From contig OZ020265.1 of assembly GCA_963971285.1 (NCBI GenBank), positions 5,186,270-5,250,269 of the forward strand: a stretch of 64,000 bases of DNA, in the 5' to 3' direction. This DNA is from Astropecten irregularis (taxonomy: Eukaryota > Echinodermata > Asteroidea > Paxillosida > Astropectinidae). Below the pieces are notes generated by a model. It worked only from the letters and a program-made list of their open reading frames with translations. It was not told the origin of the DNA and ran no database searches. This document shows, in pieces, positions 1 through 13,800 of this stretch; the first letter of the stretch is position 1, and each line of letters opens with the position of its first letter. The translations under genes and the position numbers were made by a program.

Positions 1-18
1 TACCGAGCAATATTTCTT

Positions 19-209
19 ATTGTCTTGAAAAGTCAATTTTGCTACCATTGCAAATAAGTGACAGTTGTGGTCATCTTTGTGGTGATCTGTGTGTAGTGAA
101 TGTGGGCGGCCACAATGAGGGAAGATTTACAGATCACAACTAAGAATGTTAAGATGACCACCATTTTCACTCAATTGTAATGTTAGCAAAATGGGCTTTT
201 CAAGACAAT
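19..209. repeat. Foldback element
   Basis: ATTGTCTTGAAAAG at the left is mirrored by CTTTTCAAGACAAT at the right, and TTTGCTACCATT by AATGTTAGCAAA further in. It lies 3' of the receptor stop codon. No gene is seen in 1-625. Confidence 0.7.
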
Positions 210-625
210 CAGTAATTGCTCAGTGATGCATGAATGGATTGCATTGAAATTTCATCAGAACATGGCCTAGGAGATATTGAATGCGTTAGACTAAAAATAA
301 AATACCTACACACATACAATATATTGTCATAATTGTTTGAAAATGGGTATCGTTTTTTGGGGACACACTGTATAAGTCTAGTCAAAAATGTAAACTTTTT
401 ATAACAACACTGTGACTTCCAACAGTGTGCCCTTTTTTCAGTGAATTAAAATTGTACTTCAAAACTGTACACATGAGTTGTATTGTTCGAATAAACGCAG
501 AAGCATTCATAGTTGACAATGGATATTCCTGTTGGCACTCAATTTTCAAAATGAGAGAAAATGTCCAACATGCTACACAGTATGCTTACAAATGGGTGTC
601 TTGACTCGTGCACGTATCGTTGCAG

Positions 626-1826
626 TCACAAAAACTGTATCCTTCCTTTCTTTTTCTTTCCATTGGTGCGGGATGCTACCACCTTGGTACCAGGGGTCGG
701 GGTTTTACTGCTGGCACGACGGGCGGCTACTACGCTGAAGATTGTGTACAGGTATGGATTGAGGGATGAGTTAATGGGGAGGATGAAGACGACTGTCCAG
801 GCGTAGGTCTGAGGAGGGATGGTGACGGCACCGCTCTGGGATAAGATCCCCATGACGATGACCGGCATCCAGCAGAGGAAGTCCGTCCCAACGATGACAC
901 AGAGCCTAAGAGCCATGGTCATCTCCTCTCCCATGCCGCCGGGATTGCCTGCCGCGTCTGACCCTCTGAACCGGGAGCCCTTGACTCGTTGGTACGAGGC
1001 CCAGACACTGGAGAAGATTTTGGCGTAGCAGACGGCAATGGTGAGGAAGCAGAGGAGGTTGACGCCGAGGAAGAGAACGATGGAGTAGACCCAAGCCGGT
1101 CTATGATCCTGAGCCACCGGGATGGACAGACTCTGTGAACCGAAGGGATTCCCAATGTCTCCCTCCTCAAGCTTGTAATTGGCAGGCTTCGTGATCAAGG
1201 GCAGACCAATGCAGACATCAGACAGGCCGTAAACATTGGAGTCTGGATCGACTAAGATGGTGGGGAATGTACTCAATACTAGGGCGCCTATCCAGATAAT
1301 GAAAGAAGTTACACGGGCGCTAGACTTGCTTAAGCGAACAGAACCTCTCGAGAAAACGATACAGAGGAACCGATCCACACTGATGAGGGTTATGAAAAAC
1401 ACACTGGCCTCGCTAGAGAGAACCGATAAGATACCAGCTATCTTACACACGCTGCCCAGCCTCCAGTGCGGTGCTTCGATGTAGTATCTCTCACCGAAAT
1501 AAACATCAGCCGAGGCAATCATGATCATGTAAACTCCCATGAGGAAGTCAGATACGGCCAAATTAAAGACCAGGAAATTGAGGACGTACTTAGTCCCGCT
1601 GCCTAGTCGCCCTGTCGACAGCGCCCAGCAACGCCACACGACTACCCCGAAGTTACCAATGAGGGCGCTCAACCCCAGAATCCACATGGACACTCTTAGG
1701 AAGGTGTTTTGCATCAGGCTGCCGCAGTTGAAGAGGGGCGACTGCTGTTCGGTGGTGTAGCAGTTAGCAGGATCGAAGGACTCCAGTTTGTTGAACTCAC
1801 AGCAGAGACGGTGGTCATCAAGATAT
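626..1826 (-). CDS. Receptor coding exon 23: CC hinge, seven-helix domain and short C-tail
   Basis: The exon begins in phase 2 after GATAG (1827), completing the last LRR codon and giving YLDDHRLCC, the LGR hinge. Seven hydrophobic helices follow. Visible hallmarks are DRF at the end of TM3 (SVDRFLCIVFS), FLCWMPVIVMGIL in TM6 and SSLNPYLYTIF in TM7, as in relaxin-type LGRs. The tail is short and basic (GKKKKGRIQFL) and stops at TGA 626-628. The frame stays open 5' of the splice site, but that part lies in the intron. A distal poly(A) signal was not found in the 625 bases left. Confidence 0.92.
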
Positions 1827-4800
1827 CTATCAAACACATTGAAATCAAACAGAGCTTGTGTTTAGCTTAACGGCAGTGCCTTTATACTTTGTTTGGAGGA
1901 ATAAGGAAAAACACACCACTTGCAGCATTGGCAAAACCCTGCCATGTTTTCAAAAAAGCAGATACTAACATAAATTTTACAGAATCAGGGGTCGATTTGA
2001 CGAAGCGCTATTATCGATCGTGTGAAGAATAACCGATCGTTTGGGCTTATCCTATACAGGGTGTTCAAAAAAAAGAAGAAGCAACACTTCGCGTCGGAAC
2101 TTTTATATGAACATTAATTAAACTGTCAATCACTTAAAGATTCAGATATGTAATACAACCATATCTTGGCTATCACTATGTAGAATTTGAGCAAAATTGG
2201 ACTGAAATTTAGTGAAAAAAAACTAGACTGAACTACCCAACCTCAAAACCCGATTTTCATCTTTCTTTCATACACAATATGTGTGTATTGACCACTATGC
2301 GTGTTATCCTTGCAAATTTGTTTTGAAGAAGTACTCTTTCAATTGGTCATATTTTCGCCAATGTCAGACCCAATATGATATGATATAGCCAAGACATGGC
2401 TGTATCACATATTTTAATTTTGAAATGATAAACAGTTCAATTTTAACACAGTGGGTCCCGACACAGCGTTTCGTTTATTCTTGGACACCCTGTATAGGGC
2501 TGCAATGCATCACAAGTCAAACGATTAATGGAAGTTACGAAGAGTTTGGTGAAATTAATCACCCCCTGGATGGGTCTTCAAGGGCAGCAACTCATAAGCA
2601 CGATACGATTGTTATTCTACCTCCCCATTGTGACGTCACTACAGAGACTACGTGAGATAGCGCTCACCAGCCAGCAGCACGTCAGTGTGCGATCTAGCCA
2701 GCTACCGAACGGACGTAATTTCCGTTCGCTTCACGTTTATACACTGCATGTATTGCTGCATGAGCCAATGCTCATGTATCATTACTATTCGACATTAACT
2801 TAGAAATGTGTGTACTTCTGCAACTGCACACCACCTTTCCTCAATCTTGCAATGACTGAGGCATAGACAGTTTTTTTTATAACTGGGAGACATGTCGGAC
2901 CTTTCGCCGCATGCCCTCAATGCTAGAGGGCACTTCAGCGGGGTCCATTGCCAATAGCTTAATAGCTAATACATGTACGTCTGAGTCTCCAAAATGGAAG
3001 GTTCACATCCCCTTTGGAAAATCTTGAGCCAAAGAAGCGTAAAGGTAAGGCAAAATTTTCGAAACCTAAACATACTTCCACAGGGGTCTACACACAAGAA
3101 CCTTCCGTAAAGCCGCCATTGCAGGGCGTAGCCGAAACTCCTCTGTCCGTAACCAGCCAACCATGGCAGGAGATGAATGAGACATTGATAAATACAATGC
3201 AGGCGGGTTTTGCGCAGTTATCAAGCGCTTTTTTGGATGCAACAAACAAAGCGGACTGCAAACGTGGTTCTTCAAGTGCCAATGTACATGAACCACAACC
3301 AAAACGACTCATATCAGTTGTAGTTGTACCGGGTCCTGTCACAGAGACTGACTCTGAAACGGAGCTCAATCGCCTCCTTTCCGAGGGTGAGACAAATGCA
3401 TCAAATGATGACTTATTGGGTGACATACAACAAGAGTATGAGGCAGAGGACAAGGTGGGCCCAAAAATCAAAGACAAACTTGCATCCTTAACGGATAAGA
3501 TCCTCCTGACCAAATTGTCGGACGAAAAAATAGCCGAAAAACAAAAGGCTTATTGCAGACCACAAAATTGTGAGAAGCTAAAGAAGACTAAGGTAAACCC
3601 AGAAATCTGGGCATTACTCAAACCTGCCACACGCTCCCGTGATTTAAAATTCATGCGAGTACAGGATTTGCTAATTTCAGCATTTGTCCCCTTACTGCAA
3701 CTAACCGAAAAACTGTTGGCCAAAGAACACGTCAAAGACGAAGTCCGTTTGGCTACGGACTCCATGACGCTAATGGCTAATGCCAACACTGAGCTCAATC
3801 TTAGGCGAAGGGAGCTTATGCGTCCAGACTTGAATGTCCAATATCAGCGCTTGTGCGCTCCGTCTGTACCAATCACTCAGCTCATGTTTGGGGACGACCT
3901 TACTAAAGAAGTGCATGACATAAAAACGACAAATAAAGTCGGCAACAAACTTGGGCGTCAGCAATTTGATGACCGAAGAAAGAACTTTGGATACAGGCAC
4001 TATTCTGGCCGAATAGCGGCAAAAAACTTCAGCGGAAGTCGATTCTCTCCCTATCAGAGGGGTTACCCGTCCAGAGGCAACACTGCCCGGGGCCGGGGGA
4101 ACAAACGGGGCCAGAGTACACGCCCGTAACTGCCTCATGCATAACATCTGAACGCAGGCAGGTAAGCAACAATCTCAGTCAAAACCAAGCAATCTCATTT
4201 GTTGCAGGGAGAATTAGATATTACCTATCAATATGGGATCAATTAGACCCAGACCCAGTTATTTTAGACATAGTGCAGGGACTTCACATTGAATTTGAGT
4301 CCCCACCTAAACAGATGTTTATACCGAAGCAGTATGCAATGAACTGTTTAGAGCTAAATATATTTCAACAAGAAATTGATACGCTCTTGGCAAAAGGCGT
4401 AGTTGAAACAACAAGGCATGAGCCTGAAGAATTCTTTTCAAATATATTTCTGCGCCCAAAGAAAGATGGAACATATCGAATGATATTGAATTTGAAGGCA
4501 TTGAATAAGCATGTTAAGTACCATCATTTTAAGATGGAAACCTTGCAGTCTGCGATACATTTGATGACACTCGACTGACACTCGGCATCTATTGATCTGC
4601 GTGATGCTTATTACTCAGTGCCAATAGCACACGAACATAGGAAGTATTTGAAATTCCAATGGGGTAATACTATTTATCAGTACACCTGTCTCCCAAATGG
4701 GCTTGCTTCAGCTCCCCGCATTTTCACAAAACTCATGAAACCCATTTACTCGGCCCTTAGAGGCCAAGGGTTACAGTTTGTTGCATATATTGATGATTCT

Positions 4801-7800
4801 TTATTGTGTAACCAGGTCGTATACTCGTATTAATAAATATACTCTTACCCGACGCCGGTTCCTTTTCTTCTCTCTACTCTTTTAATTGTTTCTTTTTCCT
4901 CCATTCACATGACACATGCTTGTATTATTTACTGTTTTAATCCAAGCTGCGCCTGCGTCGCAAGCACTCACAAAATAGCGCCCTCTTGCGACAGTGTGGC
5001 GTTGAGTCGCGCGATAACTTAAATAATACACTTTGCATAAGGAATGCCGCGCTATTGTCCCGGAGCGCTTTTTACATTTCTGTACCCGGGCGTTGGCAAG
5101 ATTTCGTTTTAGGAAATTTCCTGAGAGAGTTGATTTCGATCCAGCTACGCCCGGCGTACAGATCTGTATTCTCCTGCCTCCCCCTAGCTTTTGGCTTGTG
5201 TCTGCTTCTCAATAATTATTTGTATTAGCAGCTAGCCCTTTCTCTTCAATAATTTTGAAGAATGAATATATGTATTCGGAGCGATCGTAAGGGGAAAAGA
5301 AGGCTTTGACATACAGTGCTGGGAGTGAGTATTTTTTTAATGTGATTAATTACTTTATCGTAATGCCCCGTAATTTTCCATAGTTATGTTTTGTGTGTAG
5401 ATCTTATTTTCTTAGGGCTGATTTGCCACGACCGTAAATCGGTCTGGAATAAAGAACTGTGCGTTTTGGTAAATAACCTCTCACAATATAATTACTAGTG
5501 AGAATGGGAGATCTTGTATAAAATCCTCATAACTTTGTATACCTTTTTGTATAGTTTATTATTGTCTTGGCGATACCGCCGAAACATCAAGTTCCCGCCA
5601 AGTAACAAATTAATTGAATTGGCGGCGATATTATCCTTGACGTACTTTACACGTAGTCGTGGTCCACCTCTCAGTAATATGTTCGTTTTTATCTTAATCT
5701 ATGTCAATAATTTTGTAGATAATTAATGTAGTCCCTTCCTATCATATAATTACACTTTGTTTAGTTTTCATAGTGTTTCGATTACGAAACTGATAAATGA
5801 ATTGTAATTATAAATTCGTCTATAAACATATTAATATGGATTAATTTTTTTGCTTTTGCAGACAGTTGTTTTCCTTAATTCCTATTGACTGTCGTTCTTT
5901 TTATATGTTCGCAATTAAAAAAATTCCACCGAATATTGCAAAACAATTATGTCCTCCACCTTGTAATATTTTTAATTGGAACCGCCCGGTAACACTTGGC
6001 GTAGTCGGCAGGATAGTCATCTATCCACTTTTCGATTTGGTGGTAAGACAAAATAATTAAGAGCGAACGACAGTCAAAAATAATAAGGGAACAATCAACG
6101 GAGAAGACTTGAAGCCTGGAGGTCCTGACGTTGTCTTACAGCGGAGAGGTCTTGCTGATGGTGACTCTGCTGTCCTGACTGTACCACTACCGTGGCGAGG
6201 CCCGTCCCCCAGCAGCTGCAGCCTGAAGTTGAAGCCCCGGACCACTCTGCCTTCAAGGGAGTTTGCCGGTTCCTGTAGTTTTTTGATGGACGAAGCTCAT
6301 CCGATCGTCATCCAGCACAAGTTCCCTGACGTGAGGAATCTTCTCTCAAGAGCCTGGAACTGAAGCCCTTGGACTCCTCGTTATCCTCTGCCATCAAGGG
6401 AGTTTGCTGTTTACTACACAGTTTTCTTGGATGGGACAGAACTCCTTCAGTCGCCGCAATGGTCTGTTCTTGGACGACTTCGTGTTCTTCATCTGAACTG
6501 GCATCATTGTGAACATTTGAACTGTGCTCACGGAACTTTACAGTACTGGTACCCTACGTAGTTTGTCGTCAGATCCCTGGACCAAAGTAAAGTAAAGTAA
6601 AGTATTTGTCCATTTTTCTTGCTGTTGTTACTGTTCATTTTTTTGTGATTTCCAACACTGCATTTGCATTCTAGGAATCTGGAAACAAAACAAAATGTGC
6701 ATAATAATCATATGAGAATATTCGTATCTCCATTTAGTATACTGCATTATTAGTAGAGGAGACACTTTAATGTGAATAGATTTGATAATCCTACATTTTT
6801 CTTCACTTGATAATTGCTTTGAAATTTGTGCTATTTGACTGACGTTCTAACTACATTGAAACTTTGAGCATTTCTAACACTCTGTGTCCCAAAATTTCGA
6901 ATGTTAACCATTTTTTGGAACATCGTTTTAGATCATTTTTGATGTGACAAGTTTTTGTTGTTGTTTTTTTGCTTTTTTTTTTTGCATTTAATTCCTCTTC
7001 GGCAGTTGTGTTTTTCCAATATTGTTGGGTTTTTTTGTGCTTTTTGTGCAAACTAGAGATACTTTGCTGTTATAGGACTGCTCTGTTCAAGCCTCCTCTT
7101 CTCTCTCTCAGACAAATTGTCTCCCAGCACACCAGGCTTTAGTGCATTGCATAAGTGCCAAGATATTGCTGCGCCATGCTGCTTTTAGCTCAAATGCTTC
7201 TGCATCTGTAATTTGGCTTTAATGTCCGTGTACTAATCAGATTCCTCCCTAGTACTCAGCAGGTTTTCTTTATCTTGAACATGGCTAAAAAGTCCGAAGG
7301 GTCCCCGAGTATGTCCAACCTCTTGGATCAAATTGAAGATTTGAGGTCCTTATTTCATCAAACACAGGAATTTGCTAAGGCTAAAACTCAATCATATGTT
7401 TTGGTCCCTAATCAGAAGAAGCCTCTGACTTATTCTGGACCCCTGTCTGATGTTAAACTTGAGGACTGGATATATGATGTGACTGCTGCTACGAAGGCCC
7501 GTTCTATGACCAAGAAGGCCGAGGTAGACTTCGTCCTTCAATATCTGACTGGTGCTGCAAGAGAAGAAGCGAAGTACCATAAGATTGCAAGCCTAGATGC
7601 ACTTTTTAAGGTTCTAAGGGACACATTTGGGGATCATGGATCCTCTGTTAGTATGCAAAGGGCATTCTTCGAACGGAAACAGACACCGGATGAGACACTT
7701 ACCACTTTCTCTCACTTTCTTCTTGATCTGTTCAATAAGGCTGTTAGGAAGTCTCCCCAACTGATGGAGAAACGAGAACACCTTCTCAAGGACCAGTTCG

Positions 7801-10800
7801 CAGAAGGGGTTTATGATCCTCTCCTTCGAAAATATTTGAAGGGCAAGCTCCGTGAACTTCCCGAGATTGACTTCTTTGCCTTGAGAACCGAAGCTGTTGA
7901 GTGGGCCGAGGAGCCTGAAGGGGCCATATCTTCGTCCATGTCGGTGGCTGTCAGCAAGCAATCAGCTCAGGAACAGCCCAGTACCAAAGCACTCCTTGAC
8001 ATAATGGTTAAACAGCAAGAGCAGATCGACCATCAACAAAAACAACTTGATGAATTGACTGTCCTTGTACAACGGTTGTCACAATCTAAGCTGAACACAC
8101 CTACAGGCAAAAGACAAACAACAACAACTTGCACATTCTGTAACAAGATGGGGCATACAAATGAGAAATGTTTCAAGCGCCAACTTAAGGAAGCACATGA
8201 TACAATAGAAGACCTTAGGAAATCAGAGAGACCTTCGACCAATAAGGAAAACTGACTCCTCTCTCGGACCAGGGTCCCTTCGATGAGAGGGAAATTTCGG
8301 ACCCCTCTTCTAGTTCTTGTCATGCTCATGAGGTCCTTTCCACCTCTAATGTTGTTTGTAGTTGTCCCACTCTCTCTCTTAGTCTGGGAACTGTAGAGAC
8401 TAAGTGCCTCATTGACACAGGTTCTATGATTTCCACTGTAACTGAAGAATTCTTCCTGACACACTTAAAGCCTAAAGGTACTGAATTCAAATCCAACGGC
8501 CCTTGTTTGCGCATAACTGCTGCTAATGGCCTTGAGATACCTTATACTGGGTACTTGGAGCTAGACGTAAACTGTGACGGAGTAACTCTACCTCAAATGG
8601 GTTTTCTAGTTGTCCGTGATGCAGTAGATGCCACCATCAAGAAACATAAACAACTAGTTCCGGGTCTCCTTGGGATGAATGTTTTGACTCCTTTGGTTAA
8701 TGCTTTGGAAGATGCCAAACTTTCTACGGCATCCCCTCTGCATTTCCTAAAGTCAGTTCTTTGTCTGCAGATCGATGCCCAGGACAGGGAACAGGATTCT
8801 GTGGCCTTTGTCCGGTCTTCAAGTCAATATGTTTATATTCCATCCAATACCTCTGTTACTATCCAAGGTGGGATCTCCCCACATTTACCTTTTCGTACAG
8901 CTGTTATTGAGCCCCTCCGTAACAGTGATCACCTGCCAGTTGGCCTCCTTGTGGCATCTTCTTTAGTACAGGTTGGCAAAACTGTTCCAGTTAGGATTGA
9001 CAATCTTTCTAGCTCTGGATTTGTTTTACATCCTAGAACGCGGATAGGTGTTCTTCGTAGAGTTGATCAAGTAATAACTGATTCATTAGAGGTCGAATTT
9101 CAAATAACTTCACACGAAATCAAAATCACTAAAGCTGAATGCCCCTCTTCTACTCATATGGATGCTGTAGACATATCCAGCTTTGATGGCAGTCCAGAAC
9201 AACTGCATAAAATACAAGACCTACTGGAGAAGCATAAGGACATCTTCGCCACTCACGACTTTGATTTGGGTGATACTAAAACCGTTGAGCATCACATAGA
9301 AACTTCTACTTCACAACCCATTTCTCAGTCTTACAGACGTATTCCTCCCAACCAGTACGAAGAAGTCAAAAAGCACATTCAGAAGCTACTTACTTACGAC
9401 ATCATACAGGAGAGTCACAGTCCTTACGCCTCACCCATTGTTCTTGTAAGGAAGAAGGATGGTAGCCTTCGCATGTGTGTCGATTATAGACGTCTCAACG
9501 CTGTAACCAAGAAGGATGCTTTTCCTCTCCCTCGCATTGAGGAGCTTATCGATGCCCCCGTTGGTGCCCAATTTTTCTCATCACTGGACTTGGCCAGCGG
9601 ATACCATCAGGTGCGGGTGCGGGAATCTGACAGAGAAAAGACAGCCTTTATAACACCCATGGGATTGTATGAGTACACCCGGATGCCTTTTGGTTTGTGT
9701 GGTGCCCCTGCAACATTTCAGAGATTGATGCAGAGATGTATGGGTGACCTCATGTATCAGCTTATTTTTGTCTATCTTGATGATGTATGCATCTTCTCGA
9801 AAACTTTCGATGAGCACTTGCAACATCTTGACACTGTTTTCTGCAGATTGAGGGAACACAATCTCAAACTTAAGCCCTCTAAGTGCCACCTCTTTTGCAA
9901 GGAAATCAACTATCTGGGTCACACACTTTCTCCACTTGGCATTGCTACCAACTCAGAGAAAACCAAGGCAATTGTTGAATGGCCTGTGCCTCGCACCACC
10001 AAACAGCTGCGTTCTTTCTTAGGCTTTGCAAGCTATTACAGGAAGTACATCAAGGACTTTGCACGCATAGCTGCACCGCTTCATGCTTTGGTTGGTAAAA
10101 CACAGCAGTGTTCACCTAAGGTGTTTCGAAAACAGTGGAACAAAATCTGTCATACTGCTTTCGAGGAATTGAAGACAAAATTTGTCAAACCCCCTATTCT
10201 TACCTTTGCCAACTTTGACCTCCCCTTCATACTTGATGTGGATGCAAGCTTGTCCGGCTTGGGCGCTGTCTTGTCACAAGTCCAAGATGGCGAGGAAAAG
10301 GTTGTGGCCTTTGCCAGTCGCTGCCTGCGAGAAAATGAGAAGAACATGGAAAATTACAGTTCTCGTAAGCTAGAACTATTGGGTCTGAAATGGGCAATAA
10401 CTGAAAAATTTAAGGACTACTTATATTGTTCAGTTTTCACAGTCAGGACAGACAACAACCCGCTAAGTCATCTCCACACGGCAAAGCTGGGTGCTACTGA
10501 GCAACGTTGGGTTGCCACTTTGGCACCCTACAATTTCAACATAATTTACCGACCTGGTCGTGTGAACTCCAATGCTGATGGACTTTCTCGACAACACCCG
10601 GCAGAGAGTGATCAAACTTATGCCTTTGTCTCTGAAGTAATAGCCGAGGAAAGCTTACACAACGCCTCTCCATCTTCCTTACCTGCAACTTTGCAAGTAA
10701 AGATTTTCAACACTGTTGGCGAACTGTGTGCTGCTCGTGTGCATGCAGATGTCCTTTCCACTATTTCTTCTTTTCCATCTCTACCTAGATCTGAGTTAGC

Positions 10801-13800
10801 CAAACTGCAACAGGATGATCCTGATATTGGCCGATACTTGCAGTACCACAGAACAGACAAGTTAGACCAAGTCTCTAGGAAGCATGAATCTTCTGCTGTC
10901 AAGGTTTTATTGAGGCAGTCTAAGCGTCTTAAGCTTGACAAGGGTGTCCTCCATCGAGAAGTTCATGACCCGTTCCTTGGTACTCTTAACCAAGTGGTCC
11001 TTCCTGCTTGTCTTAGATCTCAAATCCTGACCAGCCTGCATAACGACTTTGGTCATCAGGGCGAGGAGAGGACCATGTCTCTCATTCGCAGACGTTGTTT
11101 TTGGCCATTTATGTTTAGAGACGTTAAAGAGTGGATTAGAGAATGTGAACGCTGTTCCGTAGCTAAGCTACCGGTGCCCCCTGTAAGGAACCCTCTAGGT
11201 CATTTGGTTGCCTCCAAACCACTTGACACTATTGCTATCGATTTCACTCTACTGGAACAGGCATCTGACAGGACTGAAAATGTGCTAGTCATTACTGATG
11301 TTTTCAGTAAGTTCACTGTGGCGGTCCCGACTAAGGACCAGACAGCTAAGACAACGGCTAATGCTCTGGTGAAGGAGTGGTTCTACAAATATGGAGTTCC
11401 ACAGAGGATTCACTCGGATCAAGGACGACAATTTGAGGGAGACCTCATTGCAAATCTTTGTGAACTTTACAACATCACCAAATCCAGAACCACACCCTAT
11501 CATCCTCAGGGTAATGCACAGTGTGAAAGGTTCAATCGGACTATGCATAATCTCCTTCGAACACTTTCCACCAAGCAAAAGCAATCTTGGCCTAAGCACT
11601 TACCAGAACTTCTCTTCGCATACAATGCTACTCCACATTCCTCTACAGGCTTTTCTCCTTTTTATCTTATGTTTGGCCGTGAACCACTACTGCCAGTAGA
11701 TCTTTTACTGGATGGGGGCCTACCTGAAAACATCTCTCATGACTGGTTGGCTCTTCATGCAGCACGGCTAAAGGAGGCATATCACCTAGCACAGAAAAAG
11801 ACACAGCAGGAGCTAGCTAAGAGTAAGAAGCACTTTGACCGCAGAATCAACCCCAACACTTTCAAAGTAGGAGATCTTGTGTACCTCCGGCAACATCACA
11901 AGGGGAGAAGCAAAATTCAAAATTACTACTTCCCAGATATCTATAGGGTGACATGCCATCATTCCAAAGACTCGTTCATTTACACCATTGAATTAGCAGA
12001 CGGCTCTGGTGCTCACAAAACTGTTAACTCTTCTGAACTTAAACCTGTCCCTGCCTCTTTAACTCAGCTTCCCCATACTTCTGCTAAAGACTCACCACCT
12101 TCTAACCATGACTCTTCGTCCTCTGACACAGAGTACGAACTAGAGGTGTTCATACCGGATGGTGATGGTGACGATACTACCCCTCCTCCTCTTCAACCAA
12201 CCAGAACGCCATCTCCTCCTAATCCTCTACGACGTTCCGCTCGTTCCACTAGAGGAAAACATAGTAACATTCATAGGTTACCTCGCTCTGTGCTTCAGCA
12301 ACAACACCTACTTTCTCCTGATGACAGACTAATAATAATTTTTCTGGTCTGTACCATCTTGTTTCTTGTATTCGTTAATATTGGACAAACCTTTGGCTAT
12401 GTCCACCTGCTCTGGATCATTCCTTCTGTCTCTGTGCTGACCTTCTGCAAATTCCATTTCCGGTGGTTGGTCGAACACCTGAGTAGATTCAGTGGCTGGA
12501 TACAGGAATTTGAAGAGCATGCCAATAGTTAATATTTTTAGGCATCATGTAATATAATGATATATATGTACATAGTTTTTTTTACTTTGTTATGTCCCCA
12601 CTTAATACTATGTCCATCCTAATTTCTTTGGAATGCATGGACAGCAACACATTTACTCTCTTCTCTCATTTGCTTAACCTTTGTATACAACATTACCTTG
12701 TCACTATTCTGACTTGATCTGTACTATTATTCCAATGCTGCTACTATCCTTGTACAGGGTCTGCAAGCCCCACGTCATGTTCTATCTAGTTCATCTCGCC
12801 TGTCTTCATACAACAGTCATAGACAGTCCAACGAGGTCAACTCATTCCAGGGACATCCTGGGCTGGACATAAAGTCTCTACATGTTGCATGACATTTCTA
12901 TCACATGGCCAATGTTTCCGAACCTGGCCTATTCCATGGACCTTTTCCTCTTGAGAAATATCAAATTGATATGTGTCTACTCTATACATGAGATAATTCT
13001 CTGCCCTAGTGACATACTAAGGATAGACCGTAGTCATATTTCAGCCATGAGGCCTAGTGTCCTATTCTATACAGGTTGAATTTGTTCTAGAATGACATTT
13101 CACCACGTGCATCTATATTAATTAACGTTAGGCCTAAAACACAAGGAACAAGCTTTATCATTCACTGTTCAGCTACTTTCAATTTGGTGACTTTACTGCC
13201 TTTACACACACATACACAAAAAAATGCCCATTAAAAACTACGGGGTGAGTGTAACCAGGTCGTATACTCGTATTAATAAATATACTCTTACCCGACGCCG
13301 GTTCCTTTTCTTCTCTCTACTCTTTTAATTGTTTCTTTTTCCTCCATTCACATGACACATGCTTGTATTATTTACTGTTTTAATCCAAGCTGCGCCTGCG
13401 TCGCAAGCACTCACAAAATAGCGCCCTCTTGCGACAGTGTGGCGTTGAGTCGCGCGATAACTTAAATAATACACTTTGCATAAGGAATGCCGCGCTATTG
13501 TCCCGGAGCGCTTTTTACATTTCTGTACCCGGGCGTTGGCAAGATTTCGTTTTAGGAAATTTCCTGAGAGAGTTGATTTCGATCCAGCTACGCCCGGCGT
13601 ACAGATCTGTATTCTCCTGCCTCCCCCTAGCTTTTGGCTTGTGTCTGCTTCTCAATAATTATTTGTATTAGCAGCTAGCCCTTTCTCTTCAATAATTTTG
13701 AAGAATGAATATATGTATTCGGAGCGATCGTAAGGGGAAAAGAAGGCTTTGACATACAGTGCTGGGAGTGAGTATTTTTTTAATGTGATTAATTACTTTA

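Noticed and set aside
1827..1861. Extension of the 7TM ORF upstream of 1826
   Set aside because: Frame stays open to a TAA at 1862, but the phase with the LRR exon only matches if the acceptor at 1827 is used.
2425..2803. Short open frames on the plus strand at 2425-2655 and 2528-2803
   Set aside because: They run across the MITE end and the DIRS left ITR; the peptide LREIALTSQQHV recurs from the right ITR, so it is repeat sequence.
12533..13249. A separate envelope gene in the gypsy element
   Set aside because: Only two short open frames without signal peptide, furin-type site or helices; the hydrophobic region is part of pol instead.
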